Below are positions 47,395 to 58,700 of a stretch of DNA of 64,000 nt, one piece after another (position 1 is the stretch's first letter; each line of letters opens with the position of its first letter). Origin of the DNA: Symsagittifera roscoffensis. Taxonomy: Eukaryota > Xenacoelomorpha > Acoela > Convolutidae. The notes under the pieces are model-generated. The model had not been told where the DNA came from and made no database searches. It saw only the letters and a list, made by a program, of their open reading frames with translations. The position numbers and the translations under genes were made by a program. The stretch lies in NCBI RefSeq assembly GCF_963678635.1, contig NC_087063.1, positions 40,748,759 to 40,812,758 of the forward strand, written 5' to 3'.

Positions 47395-47650
47395 AATTCC
47401 ACATACGATTTGCAGATTCCACTTACAGTTGCGGGTTCCGCAACAACTCAATTTAACGATACAAATGTCTTATCATTTGTTTGTGGATTCCACAAACTGT
47501 TCTGGATTCCGCAAAAACAGTTGCGGATTCCGCAAATTTGCCTATTTTTGGAGCGATTTTGAGCGGTACGAAGATCAAAGAAAAGTAGCAATCTTGCGGA
47601 TTCCGCGACAAATCTGATTTTGGCTTGTTGCGGATTCCGCTTACTATGCA
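47395..47650 (+). repeat. Second array of the GCGGATTCCGC motif
   Basis: Seven copies of GGATTCCGCAAA, GGATTCCACAAA or GCGGATTCCGC within 250 bp, with CAAACTGTT or CAAATCTG spacers as in the flank repeats at 38.6 and 42.6 kb. Confidence 0.8.
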
Positions 47651-49002
47651 GAGAATGCACAGTCTGGCCTCGTAATGAAACTACAGGTTACTTCCTAGAA
47701 ATTGAGGAGTTTTTGCAACTATATCTCTGAGTAGTGAGGCTCTTTCTCGTCTTCACGTCTTAGTGCAAACTGAATGCTAACCAGATTAATCACTCTTTTC
47801 TGTTGCTAAAGTATTGACGTAAATTATTCAGACAAAACAAATAAAACTTATTATTTTGACCGCGTTTTTTTCAAGTTAGGTTGACATAAGAAAAAAAAAG
47901 GCAAGGAAAAAAATTCGTTTCGTTGTGTCCGGATAATTTAACTCAGCACTGCACTCTCATTATAGCTTTTAACCAATTTGTCGGACTTTTCTTTAAAAAT
48001 GTATCTTAAATTTTTGAAATAAATCTGACCGTGAGATAGCAATCCAAATGCAAATTCATTATCTCAAGGTCAGAATTATTTCCAAAATTGGAGATATTTT
48101 CCAGAAAATTTGTTTAAAATATTAGAGTATAGTTTGTACTATATTTATCGGACAACTTCTTAAGTTTATGACTCTGACCTTCGAGCAGAAAATAATTAGA
48201 AACATTTTTTTGATATTTCGAAATTGCCCTTTTTTTCTATTAAAAAATACATGTCAGATCAAGGCTGAAAGAAAACTGTTGTGAAACTATAATTAGTAGC
48301 AAAAATTTGGAACAATCAAAAAAATAAAACGAGCAAACTGCTAATTTTGAGCAATTTTGCATGTAAGTTTGAGAATTTAGGTGACCTTGAGGCAAATTAT
48401 CTGTCTGAAAAATTAGCTTTTACATGCAAAAGTGTTCTGAAATAGGTCATTTGCCCTTTATAATTATTTTTGTCTGTTCCAACTTTTCTGTCTGTTACAA
48501 AAACGCAAACGCAAACGCAAAACTTTTAAGGACAATTCGAATTAGTCTTAGCTCAAAGGTCAGAAGTACTCCAAAAGCTTAAGAGTCCTATAAACTTGTT
48601 AAAAACTATAAAACTTAGTTTAAGAACGCATTTGAAACCAAATTCGCTTCCAGTGCAATCAGAAGTATGCAATGCTACTGCGCGATTGGAACAAAAAATG
48701 TTTGAAAAAGAAAAGGCAAACTGCAGTAAAGGGTCGCTGACTACTATAAGGGAATCTTTCCTGTTACTTCTAGGATTATACAACGTTGGTTGAGTTCGAA
48801 GCTATTTCGAAGTTGAGTCGAACAAAACCGAGTACAACTTTGCTCGGGTCGCGTACAAGTCTCGAAACAATTTTCTTGAATTGGCTGAAAACTCTTTGGT
48901 CGAACTTGTTCCAACAATGTTATTAACTTGGTTAACTTGATAAATATTCTTACTACTGAATCCATAATTACTAGGCAGTTCTAAAATTCGGCATTGTGCG
49001 CA
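47651..49002. other. Intergenic, nothing recognised
   Basis: AT-rich, with a short GCAAAC microrepeat near 48,500. Frames at 48,553-48,793 have no motif or splice context. The last part may include the 3' UTR of the LITAF-type gene, but no clear polyadenylation signal was fixed. Confidence 0.5.
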
Positions 49003-50350
49003 TTATACTTTGCGAGTGTATGCTAGAAGTGTGCCGCAGTGTCTGCAGAAGTGGTGGTGGTCTTTACATAGGCGACAAAAGCAGGGCACCCACGACAGCA
49101 GACATGCGGATATGAGTCCCATGAAACACATCCAGAAGATGGTGCCCAATCCTGCGTGGTAGTGCACATGGGAGAAGTCCTTAAACACTATACTGATTAA
49201 TCGGACAACTTCGACAAGAGCTTGAAACTTAAATGAAGCTTCGAAGTATCAAGACAACAAACTTTTTAAACTGCTATTTTGAAAATATTGAAAATAAAAT
49301 AGGCAATTATGTTAACAACAGGATCAAAGGGTTACATTTACTCCAATAACATGAAAAAAGTGTGAACCCGTACTGGTGTTTCATTGATAAAAATCGATTA
49401 AATATGAATTTAATTGTCAGTGATATCAGTTATATTGACAACTCGACTACTCAGTTACTTGAAATCCGTTATATTTTCTTCCATTTGTTTAGATGAGGGA
49501 ATAAGTACTAACAGTGTGATGGCAGTTGGGACAGCAGACAAGAGTGGGCCTGCCACAGAAGTCATACGAATTAAACAGGTGCTCATTAGCACAACTGGTC
49601 ACCCCGAAACCACCATGCACCTGCGGCAGACGGAAACACTGACGGGGAAAATGAAAAAGTTAAAGGGTACAATTCAAAGCGCATTTATGTTAAAGCGTAG
49701 TTCCAATGTATATTTGTTTAGCTTGGACTCAAAGCTGTTCCGTTATGATTCATGAAAAAACTTGAAAAAACATTGGATGCAATTCATGCCACTAAATGTG
49801 ATTTTTATTTGACAAAATAAATAACAACTTACCGGCGCATGTGTGTGTTCGACTGGAGTGAAGTTCTTTCCCACCACATTTTCTTCTCTTCTGCATCCTC
49901 CCCGCCCTATTGTTTCCCCAGCCCCCACATTCGCCCTGTACTTATTTAGTGTCTCCAAAGTAACCCTCTGTAAGTCCCCTTCCGATTCATCCCCCTCACC
50001 TGGTGCCCCACTAGTGACCTCCTTCACCTCCAGTTTGACTTCTGGGTCGTCAACTGCATATCTGTTTAGTGAAATGAAGAGTACAATAGTTACAGTTAGG
50101 TCCCTGCAGTTGATTGTAGCCTTAACTCTTGATAATTGCAAATTTTAGAAACAGCCTTTGTATTTATTTTGTAACAATTTATCTGCAAAATGATATAGGA
50201 TCCATAAGCAACAGTAGCCTATTGGTGGGAGCCAGCTGTCATATTGAACCCATACTTGTTGCTCATGCACGGGGTGTGGCATTGGTGATGTCCATGACAC
50301 CAATTGTTAGTGGTCGTGTTCCAACTACAATGGTCAGTGTCAAACGCCAT
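49003..50350 (-). CDS. LITAF-domain membrane protein (four exons, intact)
   Basis: Exons 50,350-50,256, 50,061-49,833, 49,620-49,509 and 49,187-49,003 have GT/AG borders, matching phases (2, 0, 1) and together 621 coding bases, giving 206 residues with no defect. The C-terminus is a LITAF (SIMPLE) domain. It has a first Cys pair in LVCCPNCHHTVM, a hydrophobic segment TIFWMCFMGLISACLLSWV that dips into the membrane, and a second pair in HHHFCRHCGTLLAYTRK; the Cys residues bind one zinc. Family members sit on the cytosolic face of late endosomes and lysosomes. The N-terminus is unusual: a Cys/His-rich start (CSWNTTTNNWCHGHHQCH) and an acidic linker instead of PPxY motifs. Start at ATG 50,350 was chosen because it lies just after an acceptor-like TGTAG and fits all phases. 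Confidence 0.85.
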
Positions 50351-50723
50351 CTGCGTGTTCTACAGAAATGAGTCAGCAACAAGGCTCAGGTTAGTCTTTT
50401 ATCCACTCTTGAACTGGTTTTGACTTATAATACAAGTGCTTTCTATTTTTTCTTAAATTTCGTCACAATGCATTAATTAGGCAATGCAAGTATAGAAGCC
50501 AATTTAGATTGTTTTATTATAATCTGCAGAATTTCAATCATGGTTTTTGAATCCAGCTAAAAACGGCTGCAAAACTGAGAGGCAAAGAAGTGAACCAGTA
50601 AAACATATTGGAACCTGATCTAAACTACATTTTATGATTGGATAAATTAGATATTTTACCAATGTAAAGTATTTAATATTAACCAATCATGATCCATCTA
50701 ACTAACAATCCACTTATTTGTAA
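50351..50723. other. Spacer between LITAF gene and retroelement
   Basis: Should contain the LITAF promoter or first intron. Nothing specific was recognised. Confidence 0.5.
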
Positions 50724-50751
50724 GTGCTGAAATTACTTGTAATTTCAGCAC
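50724..50751. other. Perfect 13-bp hairpin at the edge of the retroelement
   Basis: GTGCTGAAATTAC, two bases, then GTAATTTCAGCAC. It straddles the presumed left end of the LTR. Confidence 0.7.
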
Positions 50752-51018
50752 CAGAGAGATTTGAATTTAACTTAGAAATTAGTTGAACTCTCCCGAGTAC
50801 TTCAGCAGCTGCAATAAACCAGTATACCCTAGATCTATTGAGCCTAGCAGAGACTAGTTAAACAACCTGAGACTAGATAGTATAAGAGTAAGATTAGGAT
50901 CGGTATTAGACTAAGAAGTTGCACGAATCTATCCGGCCGAAAATAAGATAGCGTGACGAGCAGACGGTGTACCCTATCCGAAATTACTCTATGAGTTATA
51001 CCCATCGGTCCTAACTCA
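50738..51018 (+). repeat. Possible left LTR
   Basis: Begins TGTAATTTC and ends CTCA just before the primer-site candidate. It contains AATAAA at about 50,814 and TATAAG near 50,880. Without the second LTR the borders are inferred only. Confidence 0.4.
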
Positions 51019-51020
51019 TC

Positions 51021-51030
51021 TGGTGCGACC
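51021..51030 (+). promoter_or_regulatory. Primer-binding-site candidate TGGTGCGACC
   Basis: TGG start is complementary to tRNA 3' CCA, two bases after the presumed LTR end. The primer tRNA would end GGTCGCACCA; it was not identified. Confidence 0.4.
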
Positions 51031-51105
51031 ATAAGTCTCGAACAAGACCTTAATAGCTTAGCATTAACCAATAATAGATTAGAATTTAGACAAAACATTT
51101 ACAAA

Positions 51106-51339
51106 ATGTTATACGACAATAATTTAATCGAAATGTCTCTACGACTCAATAGATCAGAGCCAATATTCCGAACGATAACAGAACTACCCGGAATTGGAAG
51201 AAGACCTCGAACCAGAGACGACATACGACAAAGCAGAAACTTACCATATAGTTATATGATAGTTCGGCAAAAGCCAGAACAAACTTTTGTATTTAGAATA
51301 CTACTAGCAATGAATTTAGATTTTCATTTGCAAACATAA
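51106..51339 (+). CDS. Small ORF in the retroelement leader (77 residues)
   Basis: ATG to TAA, with a charged sequence (SLRLNRSEPIFRTITELPG, GRRPRTRDDIRQSRNLPY). It lies about 75 bp after the primer-site candidate. It may be a leader peptide exon, as many retroviral envelopes are expressed from spliced RNAs that use an upstream exon, or it may be a chance frame. Confidence 0.35.
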   Translation: MLYDNNLIEMSLRLNRSEPIFRTITELPGIGRRPRTRDDIRQSRNLPYSYMIVRQKPEQTFVFRILLAMNLDFHLQT

Positions 51340-52266
51340 AATTTTGAAGTCAATCTTCAAAATCATTTCAGGCGCTAAACAAAATTATTAATATACAATA
51401 ACGATTGATAAAAAGATCTCAGATCGTTTTCCTAAATTCTGCAGTAATATACAAAACATGTTTGAAAAATATTTATTAAAAAATCAAAATAAAAATTAGT
51501 AGCATGACAATAAATGGTTAGTAATTATAAATCATCCTGTTGTTCCAGCTTCATCGCCTAAACATAACAGCAATCATAAGCTCACTAATATCATAAAAAT
51601 ACTAAATCTATTCTTTACACAAATTTAAAACATTTTAAACTTAAATTCACTTAATTTTAAAATCAGATCATCAAGGCTTATCCTTGGATCTTAAATCATT
51701 TTCTATTTAATTAAATTTAAAACTTGATCATCAAGGCCTATCCTTGGATCAAAAAGAACAACTTTGTTCTCCCCCACCCACTTAACGAGTGTCTAACGAC
51801 CTCAAACGTCGATTCACTATCCAACCCTTTCTAAAAACCCAGGACTAATAGAAATTTTTGAACAAAACTAATCATTCAAATTAGGATAAACAGTGAAGAA
51901 CTTCGGTTATTCATCCTTCACTTGATCCCCCCTCTTACCAGACCCAGGATAAATCTTAGACTTAGTAAGTTTAAAATAGTATCTAACGAACTACTCGCGT
52001 TCTAATTATACCTGAACCCTGTGGATCGATTTACTATTCTCCAACCCTGAACACAATCACTACCCTTAAGTAAGATTAAGTAAGTTAACACCTTAGCTTA
52101 TACTAGCCACGAGAAAGTATAAAATCATTCTTCGGAATCGATATACTTTTCTCCCCAACCCTGAACAAATAGACCCAGGTTAGGCTAACAAAAAAATCGT
52201 AAGGACTAACAGTTTAAGCAAATAGAAATCATTTAACAACCTTTTGCATCCGTCATCCTAAACCTT
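51340..52266 (+). promoter_or_regulatory. Long non-coding leader with repeated stem-loop motifs
   Basis: Contains two copies, 60 bp apart, of GATCATCAAGGCYTATCC followed by TTGGATC (51,666-51,690 and 51,726-51,750). Each can fold on itself through CAAGG/CCTTG. Three looser copies of a TCGAT...CCAACCCT module follow (near 51,806, 52,025 and 52,137). A role in packaging or translation is inference. Confidence 0.45.
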
Positions 52267-52734
52267 ATGTCATTTAAAAACCTAGGAAATAAACAAACAA
52301 TCGTTTTACACAATTGTGAAATAAATAACAAAAAATACGACCTTGTAATCACACCTCATACACAAACAGTTGGATACATTAGAACAAAACGACAAACATT
52401 AAAGAGAAAAATAATAACTAAACAAAGACAAATAACACGAAAAAGATTTTCAAAAAATCGAAACGCATTTTCAGAATCAGAAACCAACAGTTTAGACGAA
52501 CTTTATAAACTAAAAGAATCAATAGATAAAAATTGCCCAATTCACGATCAATTATATTTCTCTGACTCAGAAACAACTTCAAATTCATCAAAAAGAGGAA
52601 AAAGAAGAATAAAAAAGCAGTATAAACACAAACCAGTACATTTATACAATTGGAATCAACCAATTAGACACATTGATAATTACATATTAACAGTCATCGA
52701 ACGAAAAAATGAGCTCAACGCACACCCCAGGTGA
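52267..52734 (+). CDS. Basic accessory ORF of the retroelement (155 residues)
   Basis: ATG to TGA, ending 26 bases inside the start of gag in another frame. It is rich in Lys and Arg (RTKRQTLKRKIITKQRQITR, RGKRRIKKQYKHKP) with a short Ser/Glu segment (NAFSESETNSLDEL). It has no membrane segment. The composition suggests a nucleic-acid-binding or nuclear protein. Errantiviruses normally have no ORF before gag, so this is an extra gene or an unusual first exon. No family was recognised. Confidence 0.6.
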   Translation: MSFKNLGNKQTIVLHNCEINNKKYDLVITPHTQTVGYIRTKRQTLKRKIITKQRQITRKRFSKNRNAFSESETNSLDELYKLKESIDKNCPIHDQLYFSDSETTSNSSKRGKRRIKKQYKHKPVHLYNWNQPIRHIDNYILTVIERKNELNAHPR

Positions 52735-55700
52735 AGAAAGTCCAGATGATGATGATATTTTCCCCTTTATCGTAGATGCAACCACTGATAGAGGACAGCA
52801 TATATTCTGCAAAAATTTACTCTTAAATTTGTTTGAACCCGGAATCAGTCCATGTAAAACAGAGTTCCCAGATGTAAAAATCAAAAGACAAATTATCGAT
52901 CACTATCTAAAAGATATATGTAACCTAACACAACAATACGGAATCTACTCCATAGAATTCAGCTCACCAAACCAGAATCACAGTAAATATATAATTCAAA
53001 CAGACGACCTTGATTTAGAATTCTCAAAAGTATTCTCAGAATATATAAAAAGCATCCAATATCATAACTCACAAAGAGCAAACTCCATATTCACCAATGA
53101 AGTTTTTGCGATAATATATAGTTATATCTCGATATTAGAAAACGAAATCCAGATACCAAATGTCTCACCGACAGAAACATCTAAACATATAAGAGTACGA
53201 CATGAAATCACACTACTCTCTAGTTTTCTAAATATAATTAAAGAAAATTTCACGAAAGATGAAGTTTCACAACATACAAAACACGACTTACAAAAAATCT
53301 TGGCATGGTTCATAATAGATTATTTCACACATAATATTGATTTAATTTCACAAGCAAGAAAAAATTTTAGACCCCAAAACTCAAACGATGATACTGCCAT
53401 CACAGAACAATCAGACTATGTTTGGGACCCCGAATGGTCTCATCCCGCATCCATAAACTTCCCACAATCAATCTCAAGTCAAGCAATAAGTACGATATCT
53501 TATGTAAGAGATTATGTACGAGTAATACCATTAACCATTGATGCAACACCATTAAACTATAATACATTTTTACCCGATATGCAAAATAATAGTTTAAACT
53601 CTACAGTCATACACAATGAAAACCTCAATGGAACTAGGAATCTTACTCAACAAGATATCCAGACACCATCACACTTCATAAATGAAGAAATCGTACACAC
53701 AACAACTACACAACAAAGTATTTCACCAATACGTCCAAACTTAACAACACCAAGAAATACAAATCCTTCACAAACACAGGTAACATTACAATCAACCGTT
53801 AAACCTTCGGTTGCCCCAAAATATTCACACATGGATTACCAAACATACAGACCCATGACAATACCGCCAAAAACACGCAAAACGTTCACTAGAAACAACT
53901 TTGCAGACCATAATTATAATTACACACATCCATCAAAAACAAATTATCAACCACGAAAAAATTTTAGTAATTATACAAGATCTCGAAACTGGGATAACCC
54001 CATGGCACCACCTAATTCAGTAAATTTCCAAACAAATTTACATCCTCCACAGGATCGTAGTGAAAACTATCCATTTTTTCAACAAAATAAAAATAAAAAA
54101 CAAACATCTTATCAAATGGATTACTTATCCTCAGATGATGATTTCTTACAACCAGATATATTTACACCCTATAATCAAGAATATCGTGGACAAGGAATAC
54201 AGAAACCACATACATATCATAGAATTTTTTCTCCACAACCAATAGATACACAAAATCAACAACCAATTCAACAACAAAACCCAATTAATACACAATCTTT
54301 TCAACCAATTCAGCAACAAAACCCAATGATTGCAAACTCGTACCAACCAGCACAAATGCAAAATGAAATACCACTCCCATATTATCTTCAACAACACGAA
54401 ATAACAAGAAATCAACTTTCAAATTTTTCTCAAATGCCAAATGCAGCAGAATCATTACAAATGACGATGAATCCATACCTTATGGGTGGATCATCAATAA
54501 CATCAAATAAACCTTTAATGGTATTCACAGGAACAGACCCTGAATATTCTGTAGAAGACTATTTAAATGCAGTCACAGCAAATTTGATTTTAAATATAGG
54601 ACCTGAACCAATTAATACGCCACTACATCAAAACTGGATACATCGACGCACAGCTTTAATACAAACAACTCTAGATGGCGCAGCCCAAAAATGGTTTTCA
54701 GTATTGCCTATAGAAATAAAATCAAATTGGAAAAGATTTACACAAGAATTTTCAAAAATGTTTGACTCCGAAAGAAACAAACAACAACAAAGAGTTTTAT
54801 GTAATGAAATTCGCAGATTACCAAACGAAACCATCAAGCAATTAGCAGTACGAATCAAAACACTAGTTCGAAAAGCATATTCATTAAAGACACATGACTA
54901 TAAAAACACAAAGATGACAGAAATCTTAATGATGACCTTAACACCACAATTAAGGAAAATAGCAATAAAAAAGAGAGCATCCCATCCTTCGTCAATTCGA
55001 GAACCCGATTTAGATTTTCGAAAACTAGTAGACAAACTAGAACAAGCAGAAATCACAATGAAACTCGAAGAAACGGAAAATCTGAAATTACAATACGTTA
55101 ACAGAATTGAAACAGCTTCCACAAATATAAACAATATACAGGAATCAGATACAGATCTCGTTGAAAAAATCACTGAAATACTCAATATTTACGAAAAACA
55201 CCCAAACTTTAAAGGCAAACCATCTTTCAAAAAATGGTGTAATTATTGCCGACGATACGGACATAGTATTTCTGAATGTAGACAAAAACAGCAAGACAAT
55301 CAAAATAAACCTCAAAAATATAAAGAACCAAATAAATCATTCTATCAATACATGAAAAAAGATCAAAATCTACCGAACAAAACAGTCTACAGCAACAACA
55401 GTTCAGGAAAACCACTCCCGAACAATACAAATTATACAAGAAATCAATCACCATATAACTCAAGTTATAGAGGAAGATCACCAGAACGAAGAAACACGCA
55501 TAATTCATCACAAAATCACTACAATAGACCAAATAGTCGAAATAACTACTCCAGATCACATTCAAATACACAACAATTTGTTTCTAGATCTAATTCCCAA
55601 TCAAGAAATAATTATTATCCAAACAATCAATCACGAAATTCATCATACAATAGGAATAGAAACTACTCCAATAATCGGAATAGAAGTTATTCAAACAACC

Positions 55701-58700
55701 GAAACCAGAATTACCCGAATAATCAATCAAGGAATAACTCATATAATAGATCGAACTATAACAGACCAAACAATAATTACCAAAACAGATCGCGAAATAA
55801 TTCACAAAATCGACACTCAAGTTATAATAATCGTTATAGAAATTATTCCCAATCACCACACCGGAATAATAATAACTATAATAATTCTAATAATCGCCAC
55901 AGAAGTAGTACACCTAAACATCAAAGACATATTAATCAAGTACAATCTAATCCAGAAACAACATCAGACCCTCCAGGTATTGATGACACAGTAACTGATA
56001 CGTTACAACTCAATCAAATAAACTGTGGATCATCAGATTCAGAAAGCGATGCAGAAAACACTCTCTCCATCAACATGATAAAAGTCGAAAATGACTATGA
56101 ACCTGTTATATATGAAGAACCTTTTTCATCACACATATATGAGAATCAATCAGAACTCCTTCACAATTATTATATTGAACCCGTCCATTCCACACCGACG
56201 ACACAAAAAACTAATGAAATTAACACTACAAACCAACCCAATGAGAAAGAAAAAACAAAATGCTTGAATACAAATCACATCTATCAAAACATACAAAAAG
56301 AACAACCCAAAGAAAAAATTTGGACAATACCATTTCTTTTGGAAAGTCCAAAAAGCAAAGAATTTCAACCACCAGATCTTGAAATTGATTTTTTAATTGA
56401 TTCAGGAGCAGAATCAAATATAATAAACATTCACACATGGAATGAAATAAAAACCTTACACCCAAAGCTAACACCTCTTGAAACCTCCAGCAAACTAGCA
56501 ACAGCACAAGGATCAACATTGATAAACTACGGAAAAATTCAATTATTTCTTCTCCCCACAAGAACAATGGAGCAAAACAAAATTTTAACCAAACCATTTA
56601 AACAAATATTCCATATCACTGATATTAAACACAATATCATTGGAATACCATTTATCTCTAAATATATACCAACAATCAACATCTTGAATAGTAAAATATT
56701 AATCAAAGATAAATATACAAAAACAAAAGACACATCCCTAACATTTTTTCAAAGATTAAATAAACAACCACCATTTTTTTGAAAATTTTACCCAATATAT
56801 AACCAACAAAGAAAACACTTGAAACCACTATCAGGAAACATCTATAATTTTTCAATCAAACAAGTTCACCAATATGATAAAAAACAAAACAAACAAAAAT
56901 TTTATATGTCAGATTTTGAATTCAAACCTATTCATAAGTTTTTCAAAATCACAATCTCATCAATAAAATATTTGAAAAACTCGAATTCAGATATTATTTC
57001 CTTACATGTATACAACAATACACCTTACCAAGTAACATTACCTTTAGGACTTTTAGGCTATTGCGAAACCAACGCTACAATATCACCAATACACGAAAAA
57101 GCATATCGTGTAAAAAATATACTCCAATTACTAGATATTTGCCAATCCACAATCCTTAATGAAGAATTATCTATAAATAATATAATAAGTAACGAAAACA
57201 GAAATACGGATTATTTCACAAAAACCCCATATTTCAAACCTACATTCAACATAAGTAACTACACAGAGAATCAACAGAAATTTTTAACAATGTTTAATTT
57301 CCAACATTCACAAATAACACAAGACGAATTTGAAAAACTAGCAAAACAGCTAATTAAATATTCATCAGTCTATGCAACATCCAAATTTGATGTTGGCAAA
57401 ATCAGCTCATCACTACATCTCCCATTAAAACCAGACGCAGTTTTCAAAAAACAAAGAGCAAGTAAAGTACCAATTCACTTACACGATAAAGTGAACAGAT
57501 TACTCGACATTTTAGAACAATACAACATTATATCACCAGTAAACAAAGAGGAACAACCAAAAGGCAACACATTTATCAACCCTGTTATCATTCTAGCCAA
57601 AGGAGAATCATTAAAAATTGTTCTCGATGCTAGATACCTCAACTCACTCATAGATGAATCAAAGTGTAATTGGCCCATTGAACCAATACAAGTTATTTTA
57701 ACAAAAATAAACGGAAAATACTTTACCACCGCCGATATGAATAGTGCATATAATCAAATGCCATTAGATGAACAATCACGACGCTTAACACAATTTGTTA
57801 TTGGAAATCAACAATACGAATTCAACCGCTTATTCTATGGAATATCCATAGGACCAGCAGCATTTTCAGCTTTTATGAGCAAAATTTTTTGACCACTAAT
57901 ACTCAAGAAAAATGCAATCACCTATTTAGACGATGTTTTTATGCAATCACAGACAAAAGAGGAAATGTTCAATGTTTTAGAACAATATCACCAAATACTT
58001 CAGAACGAAAATCTGAAGGCCGCCCCCGATAAATCACACTTCTTTTTGACAAAAGTTAAATTCTTAGGGCATAATATAGAAAGAAAAACAATCACTCCAT
58101 TGAAATCACGTATAGACGCTATTCAAAAACTCCAACCACCAACAAATAAAAAGAAAATCCAAGAATTCCTTGGAATGTTAAACTTTTTAAGCAAATATGT
58201 TTATAAAATGCAATTATATCTACGACCATTCTATAACATACTTAGACAACAAAATAATTTTGAATGGAATACAGAACATCAAGCACGATTTGAAGAAATT
58301 AAAAAACTTCTAACTGAACAAATTTCAAACACAATTCCAGATTCAAATCAACCATTTTATGCAATGTGCGATGCTTCGAATTTTGGCATCGGCGCAGCAT
58401 TATTACAATCAGATAATAGTACAAATAAAATGAACCTCATATCAGCAAATTCTCGATTATTCACTCAAGCAGAGCTACGACTCTCAACTCTAATGAGAGA
58501 ATGTACAGCCATAATATATACACTAACAGAATATGAATTTCTGATACTTGGATCAAAACATCCCACAGTTCTATTCACAGACCATAAACCAATCATCTTT
58601 CTTTTTACACAAAAGTCTAATCCAAACCACCGAGTTTATAGATTTCAACTCATTTTAATGAAATTCCCAAACTTACATATAGTTTGGACCGCAGGAAAAA

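Noticed and set aside
51021-51043. Extended match of the primer site to a tRNA T-arm (GTTCGAGAC in reverse complement)
   Set aside because: Arm lengths do not fit a normal tRNA, and the stretch can form its own hairpin, so only the ten-base site is kept.
54146-55859. Minus-strand ORFs opposite gag
   Set aside because: Antisense shadows of the A-rich gag frame.
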